From Paulinella micropora (lineage: Eukaryota > Cercozoa > Imbricatea > Euglyphida), in the NCBI GenBank assembly GCA_009731375.1, contig BJOX01000281.1, forward strand, positions 300,284 to 364,283: 64,000 nt of DNA, written 5' to 3'. Made by a program: the position numbers and the translations under genes. The notes beneath the pieces were generated by a model that was given only the letters and a program-made list of their open reading frames with translations, had not been told where the DNA came from and did not search any database. Of the stretch, positions 53,001-64,000 are shown piece by piece. The stretch's first letter is position 1; every line of letters begins with the position of its first letter.

Positions 53001-54861
53001 GATCTCCGCCGCTTTTTCCACCCACAGGCCTCGCTTGTTTTTGATCCCCAAATGCCCCTCCGGTGCCTCTGGCCTCGATGGCCCCCCTGTACCCTGCTTG
53101 TCTTGACCCCCTTGTGCTCCCACGCCTTTCCCCTCTGCTTCCCCCTCCCTGCCTTGTATTTCTCCATCTTCCCGTTTCTTGTCCTCCTCTCTCCGCTTTT
53201 CCTCATCCGCTTTTGTTTCTGTGAAACCCTCTCATGTGAACCCGTCTCCAATTCCTCTATTGCGTCTTGCAATCTTTTCTTCTCCTCCGCATCCTGTTCG
53301 AACGTCGCCTCCTCCCTCAGCATCGCAATCTCCTCCGCCTTCTGCGTCCGTGTCAACAACGGCCGCGGGTTTCCAAATTGATCCGCCGTCCGCTCCAAGG
53401 CATCCTGCTCCGTTTCGTAATCCAACAAGTAAGGCGAGAACTTGACCAATCGCCGAACGTGGACTATCTGTTCCTTTTTCGTCCGCTGGTGTCTGATCTT
53501 ATAATTGTAGGCCGCGGTTTGTTTCATAATCTGATACGGACCCTGCCATTTCTCATAGAGCTTTGTTGAGACCCCACTGGAACGTTTGGGCAGTATAGCA
53601 ACACTGTATCCCCCTCCCAGAATTCCACGTGTTTATATTTCTGTTGGCCCTTCTCATCCTCCGTCCGCATTGCCGCCTCCCGATGCTTAGTCACAATTTG
53701 TTCCGCTTCTGCTAGGGCCCGTAATCTCACTGCCATCAGTTCCAACGGCTAATACAATGCCTTGTGTTGCATCACGTCCTGTGGAGTAGTTAAAACCTTG
53801 CCAGACACCATCTGATGTGGGCACAGTCTAGCCCTACCCCCCAAAGATGAAGAACCCAGATTGTTCATCGCAAAGGTGAACGCTTGCAATGCCTCTGGCC
53901 ATTTGGTTTGCCCGTTCTGACAATAGATCTTCAAGGACGCCTTCGGCGTACGATGCATCCTCTCTATCTTCCCGTTAGCCATAGGGTTGTATGCCGTGAC
54001 ATAATCCCACCGAAACCTGTAGTATGCACTGAGCTCGTTCAACACCCAATTGATAAAGGAGCTTCCTCTGTCCGATATGATCTTCCTGGGTACCCCGATC
54101 CGGCTGAATACGTTATCAATCAGTGCTTTGGCCGTCGTCTCCTTGGTGTCGTCAGCCGTGGGAACCGCAATCACGTAGTTAGAGGCCCGATCAATAATCG
54201 TGAGGATATACTTGTATCGACCCTCCCCCGCTTCCGGTAAAGGCCCGACGTAATCGATGTGAATCGTGTCAAATATATCCCGTGTTATGTCATACTGCCC
54301 CAGTAGCCCCTTGTTCGCATCGTAGACCGTCTTCGCCCTCTGGCATGGCCCACATCCCGAAATGAAACTCCTGATGTCCTTATCCATCGTGTCCCAATAG
54401 AACCGTCGAGTCATAGACCACCTCATCCTATCCAGCCCCGGGTGATTCTGTAAAGGGCAGTTGTGTGCCCCTATCAGAATCGCGTACCGTAACGCTGCTG
54501 GCACCCATACCACCCACTGTTCCGGATCGTCCTTGTTCTTGGCCCCGCTCCCGAAATACCAGATTAGCCCGTCCGAGTAAGTGTACTTCTCCTTCCGCCA
54601 CTTTATGTCCCCATGCGCCGAAATCCCCGTCGGGTTCTCCTGGTGCGCAATAAACCTCTTCCACTCCTCACTGTCTCTCGTGAGCTTGCGGAACATGCCA
54701 CCGACGCAAACTTGATCTCCGTCTTGTTTTCCAACTCCAAGGATACCCGGCTTGGGTGTGTGTCCCGCAACATGAGTTCCGGCTTCGCCTCCGTTTGACC
54801 CGCCGCCGCTTCCGCCTTCGTCGGAATCACAATGTTCCCCACCATGGGCATGGTTTGCCAC
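52985..54861 (-). pseudogene. Integrase of element B with C-terminal extension
   Basis: The main frame (54861-53749) has HNCPLQNHPG and GCGPCQRAK (zinc site), then IHIDYVGPLPEAG, KIISDRGSSFINWVLNEL and NGKIERMHRTPKASL, an intact D, D, E triad. It stops at 53749 and continues in other frames with YKHVEFWEGDTVLLY (53745-53524) and KIRHQRTKKEQIVHVRRLVK plus a long charged tail to 52985. The tail is cut at the junction with element A. Breaks are frameshifts of one base, so the catalytic core itself is undamaged. Confidence 0.85.
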
Positions 54862-56593
54862 GGAAAGGTCTCATATCCCCCACCTCAGCCTCCGTCTGCT
54901 CCCCCTGGACCGCCTCCTTCCACATTTCTTCCTCGTATCCTTTTCTCGCATCTTCAAACCCGTGTTCTTCACAACAATCCACCGAGTGTTCGTGCGCCGC
55001 TTCGCAAAACCGCACATCCTCCCTCTGCGCCTCCTTCCTATTCCTATGCATTTCCGCTACCTCCGTCACATACTCCATACCGTTGATGGGTTTCCAGTCG
55101 TCGAAATTTGCCCTCTGCTCCTCCTCTTCCAAATCCATTTTTCCCAAGACCATTAAAACCGCTGCGGCCGTCTTGAAATGAAACTGCGTCAAGTTCATGC
55201 CACTCTTCTTCTCCGCGTCGTACACCGGTTTCAGTGCGAAGGCACCATGACTCTGCTGTTGCGCCCGTGTATCCTTGTCGTCCGCCACCGCCTCCTTTTT
55301 CTTTTCCTTCGCGTTGTCGTCCTCCGGCGCACCCCCAGCCCTTGACTGGTAGTCCGCACGATAGTTCTCCTTACCCGATATGAATTCAATCGTGAAGTCA
55401 TATTCGGATAGCTCCAACTGCCATCTTGCCAACCTGCCCGTGTGATCCTGCGACATCAACCAGTGTAGGTTGTTGTGATCCGACCGCACTGTCGTCCCCT
55501 TTGCCCCCCACAGATAGTCACGTAGTTTTTTGAAACCCCAGACTATGGCCAATGCCTCTCTCTGCCGCGTGCAGTACTGTTGTTCTGCCCGTGTCATTCG
55601 CCGGCTCAGAAACATCACCGGCCTCAAACGCCCCTCGTCATCCCTCTGTTGCAGAACCCCTCCTATCGCATATGCCGATGCATCCGTGTCGAGTATGAAA
55701 CTCTTGTTGAAATTGGGAAGCTGTAAAACCGTACCCCCTTCGCTCCATGGGTCCATCAAGATATGTGTCCTTAGTGTTTCAACCACCTTATGAACCGCTG
55801 GCGGCCATGTACTCCCCGCACCGCACTTGCCCTCTTTCATGAACAGCCGTATTGGTTCCGCGATTTTTGCGAATCCCTGTATGAATTCGCTACAGTATTG
55901 CGCCAAGGACACAAAGGAGTGTAAATCGGATCTCGTCGCAGGAACAGGCATAGCCGCCAGCGCCTCTCGCTTCTTCCTCGCAATCGAACACGTCCCGTTT
56001 TCGATGTCGTACCCCAGATACTGTATCCGCCTCTGTAAGAAGTGGCACTTCTTGGCATTCAACCGGAATCCGAACGCCTTGACCAGTCTCATGATGTCCC
56101 GCAAATGTTGTATGTGTTCCTCTACCGAATTCGAGAAAATGACCACATCACCCAAATACGCGAAGGCGTATCCCGTCGTATCCCCGTACTTCTCCGCAAA
56201 TTCCGCGTCTCGGAAATTCGCACCCAACATCTTTGTCATCGCCTGCTGAAATATGCCCGGTGCCACCTTCAACCCCATCGGCAGAACCTTCCACACGTAG
56301 GTTGTCATCCCCACCATGAATGCCGTTAGGTAGCGGCTTTCCTCCGCTAACGGAATCTGCCAGAATCCGCTTTTCAAATCCAACGTCGAGTATATCTTCG
56401 CCCTCTGCAACACCTCTATTCCCCTCCTCACGTCTTGCACCAGCGTCTCTATCTTCTTGATGATTTCGTTTATCCTCCAATAGTTGATACACATCCGCAA
56501 CATTCCGTCTGGTTTCGGCGCCATGCGTACCGGAGACGCATACTCCGATAGCCGCGCCTTGATCAACCCCTTTTCCAAAAGTTCTGCCGTCAT
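54827..56593 (-). pseudogene. pol: RT and RNase H of element B, YLGD active site
   Basis: A 588-residue frame with VRMAPKPDGMLRMCINYWR, YSTLDLKSGFWQIPLAEE, VLPMGLKVAPGIFQQ and, at the catalytic loop, FAYLGDVVIFSN. A functional RT would have YxDD, so the first Asp is replaced by Gly, through one base (GGT for GAT). The stretch after NYWRINEI lacks the usual YPLP segment, replaced by KKIETLVQDVRRGIEVL. RNase H has ILDTDASAYAIGGVLQQ, REALAIVWGF and RSDHNNLHWLM. The integrase frame overlaps its end. RT activity is probably lost. Confidence 0.85.
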
Positions 56594-58848
56594 CTCCCTC
56601 GCAATCCGATCAATGGCTCAACCGCGAAGGCCGTCCTATCCCCGGTACCTCTTGCCCCATCTCTCGTTCGAAAACCGCGACGTGGCTTGTCACCGATCCC
56701 CCCTCCTAAGGGCCGAAAGCTTGGATGTTGTCTTCCATAACCCCCCATAGCCGCAACCTTCTCCTCCGAAGTGCCCTCCCATGTCTCCGACTGTTTCCGT
56801 AACGCCTGTCTCGCCTTATCCGTCTCCTCCTTGATCTGCTCCTCTGTCGCTTGCCCCTGTATGTCATCCACCGCTATCTCTGCTCCGTCCCCGTCTAAAC
56901 CCTCCCTCGACCGATATAAGGTTGGTGTCTTCCGTTCTTGATCCGCGAATCTTGCCAGTTGGTCCATCATCATAGCGTATACGTGCTGAATGGCGTTTGT
57001 CCTGTGGTATACCCCGGATATGTGCGTAAATGCCTCATCCCGAATGGAAGCCAAATCCCGATCCAGAAGTTCCTCTCGGTACCGCCTAGCTATCTTCCTC
57101 GATCCGGGTCGGCAAGCCACTATCAACTTCTGTGTGCGACTCGGAATCGGTATCGGGTCCGCGATGAGAAAATCTTCCACATCGTACCACCACATCTCCG
57201 TTCTCCTACCTACCGGAAACATAATCGTGAAATCCCCGTGCGAAAGCCGATTTTTCAATGCCTTCTTGATCTGGGACACCGAATCCGCTACCATGGGTTG
57301 GCTTCCCCACCGCTCCTGCAGGAAGTTCAAAATCTCCACCTTAGCCTGGTTAGGCTTGCCCGTATTGCATACTACATATTGCGCCATAGGCAACACCCGT
57401 GTATCCATTTCCTTATGTTGGTATCCCAAGTCTCGCCCGTGTTTCGGAAAACCGTCCGAGGCCTCCTCCCTCTGTCTCCGGAAATATTCCAACCTCGTGT
57501 CGACCAGAGCAACAATTCTTGACCTCGTCCATTCAACTTCCGACTCGCTCTCCTCTTCCTCCTCCTCGTGATTTCCAATCGCAAAAACCTCCTGTTCCGC
57601 TGCCTTATCCTCCTCTCCCTTCTGAATCTCTACCCGTGCCGCCCTGAAATCGTTCGCCACCCATGCCCCCGGTATGTCTCCTTGTCCCTCCTCTGGGTCG
57701 TAAACCACCACTCGATACACCGGAGCGTTTTCCCCCCGTCCATACCGTATCTCTTCTCCGTGACAGTCGATGTGAGTGTGCATACGCTTCAGCGCGTCAA
57801 AGCTCCATAGAGGTCCCCCTGTATATGCCGGGACGACCCAAAACCTGTGCGTATATGTATTCCCCCCTTCCAGGTCAAACGCCAGCAGTATCGTGCCCGT
57901 CATAGCCGTTGTACCCGACACCCCCTTCACCCAATCCCGTGTCGCCCGAAACCGCTCCTTGAACCATGGTTGTTGCCCGTGCTTGTCCAAAAAGTGCTTT
58001 CCGATGACGCTGATGGCCGCCATGGTATCGTTGCCTATGACCACATCCCCTCCTAAACTCATCAACTTGACCCGAATATACGCCAGTGGGAGATTTGATC
58101 TTTTAATAACCGACGGCGTCACTCGCATCGCCTCATGCCTCTGACTCACCTTCCAGTGTGTTTCCAGCAATTGTCGTTCTCGCTCCCGTGTCTTCTCTCT
58201 CTCACTTTCTTCTCGCTTCTTTTCCTCTGCCACCCCCTCTCCCTCACTTCTCTCCCGCTCCCCCTCCAATCTCGCTCTCTCCTTGCCCTCACCCTCACTG
58301 TTCTCGCCCTCTTTGTACCCTTTTCCTTGTACCCCCGATCCGCTACATGCTCGCCCCTCTGCCTTTTGCTGTTTTGCATGCCGTTCCCCCTGTCTCTCGT
58401 CTATCCCCTCGTCTCTCCCCCTCTTTCTGCCTATGTCACATCCACATATTCCCGTGTCTTCAAGCTCCTCCCCATCTCGTCCCTTTCCGGGCTCCCGTAT
58501 CCCGATCCATCGCCCCGTCGCCGTTGTCGCCTCGCCCTCCGTTCCCCTGTCATATGTCAAACCCCCATCCCCGTTCGTGATCTCTCCTTCACTCTTTCCT
58601 GGCTCACCTGCCGTAGAAACCCCCACGATCTTTACGTCATCGTCGCTGTTAGACCTGCGCGGACGCGCTTCCTCTTGCCGCGGAGGTCGCTCCTGTTCAT
58701 ATATACCATGAGTGCGGTCATGTTCCCGTGCCATCTCCTCTATCGTTTGTTCCGTACCCGCGATGAATCCCGCGCCCTCCGGCTGTCCCTGTCGCTCTTG
58801 TGTTCCCGCTCCAGCCCCTGCAATCAACCCCTGTCGATTCGGATGCAT
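56590..58848 (-). CDS. Linker and retropepsin-like protease region of element B
   Basis: An open frame of 752 residues. The first 230 are disordered, rich in Arg, Glu, Gly and Gln. The protease-like domain begins LPLAYIRVKLMSLGGDVVIG and has NDTMAAISVIGKHFLD in the place of the usual D-T/S-G, followed by GTILLAFDLEGGNTYTHRFW and VVPAYTGGPLWSFDALKR. The DTM instead of DTG/DSG is atypical. A further helical region leads to the RT frame, entered by a shift at 56593. Confidence 0.7.
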   Translation of the reverse strand: MHPNRQGLIAGAGAGTQERQGQPEGAGFIAGTEQTIEEMAREHDRTHGIYEQERPPRQEEARPRRSNSDDDVKIVGVSTAGEPGKSEGEITNGDGGLTYDRGTEGEATTATGRWIGIREPGKGRDGEELEDTGICGCDIGRKRGRDEGIDERQGERHAKQQKAEGRACSGSGVQGKGYKEGENSEGEGKERARLEGERERSEGEGVAEEKKREESEREKTRERERQLLETHWKVSQRHEAMRVTPSVIKRSNLPLAYIRVKLMSLGGDVVIGNDTMAAISVIGKHFLDKHGQQPWFKERFRATRDWVKGVSGTTAMTGTILLAFDLEGGNTYTHRFWVVPAYTGGPLWSFDALKRMHTHIDCHGEEIRYGRGENAPVYRVVVYDPEEGQGDIPGAWVANDFRAARVEIQKGEEDKAAEQEVFAIGNHEEEEEESESEVEWTRSRIVALVDTRLEYFRRQREEASDGFPKHGRDLGYQHKEMDTRVLPMAQYVVCNTGKPNQAKVEILNFLQERWGSQPMVADSVSQIKKALKNRLSHGDFTIMFPVGRRTEMWWYDVEDFLIADPIPIPSRTQKLIVACRPGSRKIARRYREELLDRDLASIRDEAFTHISGVYHRTNAIQHVYAMMMDQLARFADQERKTPTLYRSREGLDGDGAEIAVDDIQGQATEEQIKEETDKARQALRKQSETWEGTSEEKVAAMGGYGRQHPSFRPLGGGIGDKPRRGFRTRDGARGTGDRTAFAVEPLIGLRGR

Positions 58849-59139
58849 TTAAGGCAAATGAGAGTGTGGTGTTCCACTTGTACCCGCTGTGTCTTTCCCA
58901 ACACCCCACTTCCCGAATATCAAGGGTTGTACCTGTTTGTCCATCCCCGGTCTAGGCGCCGCCGCATAATTACCCCGACTCCCTCGAAATCCTCCTCCCC
59001 GATACTCGTCCCGATAGCCAACCCGCGGTCCTCTCCCGCTGTTGTTGTCGTTCCTCCGATACCCGTCCCGCATTTCCTCCCGTCGTTCTCCCTTGTTTTT
59101 GGGTCGCATGTTGGCTGCCCGGTGGTAGTAACCCTTATC

Positions 59140-61703
59140 CTATCGCGTCCATCCCTTCGCCTTGATATTGGCCTCATTGAACTCCCGCAGTGCCGGGAGT
59201 TCCTCTGGCGGCAACATGTCCTCCAACCCTCCTAGCTGCCACATCCCGTGCCGTACCGCCTCTTTCAACTCCCAGTATGCCTCGTCTCTGTGTTGCTGCC
59301 TGCAAGTGTCTAAATTGTCGTGCCACATATTCATCCCGTGGCTCACCTGACAGTTCCCCTTAATTCCCAACCAGTGCATAGCGATAGCCGTGTAACATGA
59401 ATCCTTGTCCCAGTTCCTGGACCGCAGTGCCCGTCTGGTATAGTTCGGGAAACCCTCGATCAGCTCCGAGTCCGGCTGGTACCGTGGCTGCCCCTTTAGC
59501 TCCGTGTTCGGCAGAGCCCTGTTATGGAACTCTGCGTCGAACTTCGCCTTTTCCCCTCCTCGAGGCGCCCGGTCTGCATGAAACACTTGCGGTGGTCGCC
59601 GCTCCTGTCGTCGCTCCTGGTATCCTCCGTCCCCATACCTCGAGCCCCGAGGTCTATACCCCCCGTCATGCCTTGGCGCCCGATCTCCCCCCCCCTNNNN
59701 NNNNNNNNNNNNNNNNNNNNNNNNNNNNNNNNNNNNNNNNNNNNNNNNNNNNNNNNNNNNNNNNNNNNNNNNNNNNNNNNNNNNNNNNNNNNNNNNNNNN
59801 GCCCCCCCCCCCCCCCTCCCCTTGCGTGAACTGTCGCGGTCGTCCGCCCCCCCAAAAGCCTCCGCTGCCTGCATAGTTGAACCTTGCCTGTGGCCACTTC
59901 GCGGTCACCGCTGGCGATGTGATCACACGATCGATCAACGCCAGGTCTTCCTCATGTAATACCCAGTTGACCGGATTGTAAGTGCCCTGCCATCGGGTTT
60001 TGCCCTCCGGCGTGATATCTGCCAACGCTATCACCTGTGCCGCGATCTCAGGAACTACCGCTTTCGTCTCTTTATCCTTCCATATCCCCGCCAGAACCAT
60101 TGGGTATATCTCCTTCTTCTCGTGCAGCAGACTGAGCCTCGCGATACTGGCAAAGATGTCCCGTAATACCGTCCTCTTCGTAACCAGAGCCTGTGCCGCG
60201 TCCTTCAGCGCCTCTATCTCATCCCCCCTGTCAAGAAGTTGGTGAAACTGGTACACGTCGGCGAACACAAAATGAGCGACATCGACCACCACCTTCTTGT
60301 TATTCGCCCCCCGCTCCCCGAACTCCTTCTTTAACCGCTCCTCCCATACATGCGTGTGAAGTAACCGCGTGTGTTCGTCCCCCTACCAAGTTGCCCAACA
60401 AGTAGCACACTTGGTCCGCCGCGTCCCCACACAGTGCCGCTTTTGCCTCACTCCGCAAAGCCACAATGAAATTACGTACCTTGTTCATATACTCATACTC
60501 GTGGTGTTTGCTCGCAACCATTGGCATCTCTCCGTGTTTCTGCAGCAGCTGCGTCTTATGGAGCTGTCCCAGGATCCTCTCCCGTTGTTCTTTACCGTCG
60601 ATCTTTTACTTGCTTGTGCCACGCCGCCTCCGCTTTTCTCCTTGTTCCCCTTCCCTTGATCTCGATCTGTATTCCGATTCCTCTGAATCCGAGCTCGCCG
60701 CTCTCTCCGACTGCCTCCCCTTCTTCTTCTTTTTCTTCCGCTTTTCCGGGACGCTGTTGCCGCTTCCGCTTCTGCCGCCGCCATCCGAATCCTGATCCAC
60801 GTATACCAACCCCGCACACATCCGTTCAGGATGGACAAACCAAAAACCCATTGCCGCAGTTCCTTCCGTTTTGCCTGCTTTTCCGCCTCCGTCGCCGCAT
60901 CGTTCAACGCCGCTGCCTCTTCCAACAACCTGTACAGTGATGCATCCCTCATCTCCATCTTTGCCCCCACGTCAGTCGGCCCCGCCATATATTCCCGCAT
61001 GGCGTCATACACCTTGCCCGCCAACCCTCTAAGGCTCCGTGCCAAACCCGTATGGCAATTCTGTCAGATCCGCCAGTTCCTCCGCCGGGTTCCTTGAAAA
61101 CGCCGCGTCCCACCTCGTTATCGCATCCGCCATCTTTGCGGCCGCTTGTTGTAACTCCCGTCTCTGCGCCCCCGCTGCCAGACACAACGACTTGATGTCC
61201 CCGTTTGATATAAATTCCAACATCCGATTCATCACGAAATTGGGCAGCTTCGTTTTACTCACTTTGTCCCGGTAAAACCCAACCCCTATGTACAGCGCTT
61301 CCGCCAAATGGATCAGGTCCACCATCATCATCCCCGGCCCATATTTAGGTTTTCCCTTGGGCCACATCCAAGTCGGCCACTGGTCCACCTCGCTGTATAT
61401 GCCCCCTTCGTCCTCCCTTTTTGTCCACATCTTGTAGTTTTTCGTCGACAACTGTCTGTATATCTCCGGTGCCATCTCCGGCGTACGATGCATCAGTTCG
61501 TGGAAGAATAGCGACATAGTTGGTGGGTTCCTCGCATACGTCGGATCCGATGCCGCCGGCAGTGCCTCCGCCTTAGCCTCCGTGTACCGCATTGGGTCCT
61601 CCCGTCGGCTCGCCGGTGTAAACGGTATCGCGCGAATGGTCGGTCCTGTCCATCCCACGTCCTCGTCGTCTCTGAACTCCGGTGCCCCAGGTTGTGCCTC
61701 CAT
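59140..61703 (-). pseudogene. gag: Gag of element B, several frameshifts and a gap
   Basis: The start MEAQPGAPEFRDDEDVGWTG leads into a helical capsid-like part (MSLFFHELMHRTPEMAPEIY; YRDKVSKTKLPNFVMNRMLE). It continues in four further frames to 59140. Late parts contain an RGG-like GGYRPRGSRYGDGGYQERRQ and a possible knuckle with CYTAIAMHWLGIKGNCQVSH and CRQQH. A 104-N gap (59697-59800) beside C homopolymers interrupts it. A short RG-rich frame follows at 59109-58849. Confidence 0.7.
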
Positions 61704-61943
61704 CTCGAATTCTAAAGTATAAAATATATTATAATTGAAACTGTGATCCCCAAATATACATGTTCCAGTGGCATTATCATATCTGTTCGCTTTATATCCT
61801 CATCTGACCCCCAAGCCTGTGCTTCTCGTTCCTGTACTGTTCCACCGTTATACCCTCGTTTGTTTTCCTTTTTGTTTTGTTTTCCGTAAGGTCACCCGTA
61901 TCTGTATTTACGCTCTGTCCCTTTTCACTTCCCCTCCGCTTCT

Positions 61944-64000
61944 CTATATCTCTTCCCTCATACATTCGTCCCACGTCTCCTTAGAGAGGCCCTGTATCCA
62001 TTCCACTACTTCCGCTCCCGTCTTCAGCTTCTCGATCCCCTCTTCCTTCCCCGATACCCCTTCCTTCTTCTCTACCTCCCTGTCAGATACCTCGTCCTGG
62101 TCGTTTATTGCGTTGTTCCTTTCCTTCTCTTCCCGTCTCTGTTGCCTCCGCTCCTTTTCTAAAGTCTCAATCCATGCCCATGTTTCGTGACTGTCCCAAT
62201 CCTTGTCCGGTGTGGTTCTCTCCACCCTTTCTATGATACTCCTGATCCGTAGCGGTCCCACAAACATCCTCCAGCTGTCCTTCTCCCGGTCCTTCAAAAC
62301 CTTCACTCACTTCCTCGCGTGTTCCACCTTCCCCTTGGCACATGCCCATGCCGTATGGATTCTCTCCACCGTCCATTTCCCCTGTACCTTGGTCAACACA
62401 GCCATGAAACTGTATTGGTACTGTGCTTCCTCCGTCATGGCAAACACCCTCCACAAACCCTCGTCGTTGCTATACCAACGATATTGCAATTCCCACATAG
62501 CTCTAATTGCCATCCACCTCGCATCCCTTCGGACCCGATCCGTGTCCATAATCGCTCCCACCCGTTCACCCCATCGATATCCCATTTCCTCTACAAACCG
62601 TTGAGCCTCCTCATCCATCTTATATTCCACTCCCCCTATCTGTCCCAACCTCTTTTCCTCCTCCGATATCCCCATGCTTACCTCCCGTATGCTTATCCGA
62701 TGCCGTATTCTGTCCTAAAGTAGGGACAGGAGGTACTATGTCTTGTGTCTGCCGCCGATCCCTGCTCCTTCTCTTCCTTCTCCTCTCCTCCTTCCTATCC
62801 TCCTCCTCCATCATTGCCCGTTCTTTGCCCCTCCAATACGCCTCCCACTCTACCATCGCCCTAACATAGGCCTCCTCTGCCTGTCTTAGATCCCTCGACT
62901 CGTGAAAGTGCATTGCCGTATTAGAAACCTCGTCCCGAACCTGCTCCCGTGTTATAAGATCTTCCACTTCCCGCTTAGATACCCAAAACGACAACATGTC
63001 TCCTTCCTCAGAGTCCTCCTTCTCCTCTGTCTCCTCACTTGTCGCCCCACCTTCTTCGTCTTCTTCCTCCAAAGCTTCCTTTGTCTCCTTACTCCCTTTC
63101 TCCATACCTAGCATAATAGGTACTCACGTGTGTCATTTAATGCATTTATCCTCTCCTATGTCTCTTCCGGGCTCTCGCCACCTCCGCCTCCTCATCCTTG
63201 TCTCGGTTCCTCCGCTCCTCTTCCCTCTTGGGCTCCGCGTATTCCCGTCTCTCCCGTTTGAGAGACGGCAAAGATTCCCTGAACCGTCGCCGGCTTTCCC
63301 TTGCATCTTGGTTCTACACGTATCGTGTCCGTCTCATTTCAGCCAGCATCAAGGTCGACATTTTCGCCTTCTCTGCCCTGTTCATTGCCTCCCGTCTCCT
63401 TTCGAGCTCGTGAGGGCAGGCCCCCTTCTTCCTTTCCCATTCTAACGTTTGTTCCCGCAAGTTTTCATATTCCTTATCTGTCGCTAGTACCACCTCCTTG
63501 TATACATCCTTGCCTATGCGTATCTCCCCTTTCATCCACATCCCCCTCTCTCCCTCTTCGTTTTCCTCTTCCCACTTCTCACGCCAGAAATCCTCTAAAC
63601 CCCGTATGTCCTCCTTCTTCTCCGCCTTGTCAGACTCCTTGTTTTCCATCGTGCACCTAAAGTAGGGCATAAGTCCTCGTGCTCTGCTTCCCCCATACCA
63701 CAGTACTCCCCTCTTCCATTCCTCATACCATCCGTTCAAGTGCTCTCTATCTCTCTAGACTCTCTTCAAGTCCCCAGCAGCCTCTTTGTTCCAAAACCTC
63801 AACTCCTTCAAGTTCCCCTGTCATCCTCTACGCACTTCTGCTCCTCAACACCGCGTTCTCTGTATGGTCGAAACAGCCAATAGTCCTCATGTGGTACAAA
63901 GTCCGCAAACACCCCCTAAATCTCTCCCTTTGACTTGGCGTGTCGCTGACGCTTTTTGTCCGCTATACCCGTCTGATTTGTTAACCTCTTTTTGCGCCAT
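61944..64000 (-). pseudogene. Long broken ORF upstream of gag in element B
   Basis: Successive frames read as one hydrophilic protein of roughly 650 residues from the window edge (MAQKEVNKSDGYSGQKASAT) through FADFVPHEDYWLFRPYRERG, FWREKWEEENEEGERGMWMK, LSFWVSKREVEDLITREQVR, MAIRAMWELQYRWYSNDEGL and FVGPLRIRSIIERVERTTPD to 61944. Trp, Glu and Arg are abundant and heptad-like. No domain is recognised. It is on the gag strand, separated from gag by 240 bases, so it may be an extra retrotransposon gene, or a host gene beside it. Confidence 0.45.

Larger units (their letters stand above)
53000..64000 (-). mobile_element. Ty3/gypsy-type retrotransposon B, inverted relative to A
   Basis: The domains, from 64000 leftwards, are an extra upstream ORF, gag, RG-rich region and protease, RT, RNase H and integrase with C-terminus. 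The 3' part ends at the junction with element A, and the 5' end continues beyond the window. It belongs to the same broad family as A but to a distinct lineage. Confidence 0.85.

Noticed and set aside
58135-59235. A 366-residue plus-strand frame
   Set aside because: It is antisense to the protease/RG-rich region of gypsy element B and is Ser/Pro/Leu-rich as expected for such a shadow.

Overview
The window is eukaryotic nuclear DNA, most likely from a unicellular alga or other protist. It contains spliced transposon genes, long microsatellites, LTR retrotransposons, a CACTA DNA transposon, and two AT-rich blocks of viral genes of the polinton-like virus (PLV) type. PLV integrations are known to be common in protist genomes. 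I see no rRNA, complete tRNA or CRISPR array and no clear single-copy host gene. Five runs of N (27522-27531, 29104-29113, 33898-33907, 48035-49004, 59697-59800) mark assembly gaps, several of them beside homopolymers.

Region 1, about 1-16060. Trinucleotide repeats and a duplicated flank lead into PLV-1 (about 1229-16055). PLV-1 carries an S74-tailed fibre-like gene, a two-helix membrane protein, the packaging ATPase, a basic core-like protein, a coiled-coil protein, an adenain-like cysteine protease, the minor (penton-like) and major capsid proteins, a spike-like protein, a DUF3223/VDH protein, an ExoX-C-like protein, a protein-primed DNA polymerase B and small zinc-finger proteins. Several genes carry one or a few single-base breaks, yet catalytic motifs survive, so this is either a young relic or a consensus with indel errors. 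Recurrent hairpins sit at gene 3' ends and across some start codons.

Region 2, about 16060-19260. Pentanucleotide, hexanucleotide and trinucleotide satellites, followed by a cluster of GTGAACG/CGTTCAC motifs.

Region 3, 19261-43283, is a three-level nest. The outermost layer is a minus-strand Ty1/copia retrotransposon with LTRs at 19261-19577 and 25049-25087 plus 42988-43283, and a 5-bp target duplication GTGGG. A 17.9-kb CACTA transposon (25088-42984, inverted ends CACTACCGGGAC, 3-bp duplication AAT) lies inside its 5' LTR. The CACTA element encodes a broken Tnp2-type transposase and at least two other spliced genes. Between its two main genes lies a second, different PLV fragment (about 30.3-36.1 kb) with a major capsid protein, a penton-like protein, a spike homologous to that of PLV-1, and a tyrosine recombinase with some telomere-resolvase-like features.

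Region 4, 43289-64000. The far side of the copia target site is followed by two Ty3/gypsy-type retrotransposons joined tail to tail near 53.0 kb. The left one runs on the plus strand (gag, protease, RT, RNase H, truncated integrase) and the right one on the minus strand (a long ORF upstream of gag, gag, protease, RT, RNase H, integrase). Each carries a lesion in a different catalytic site.
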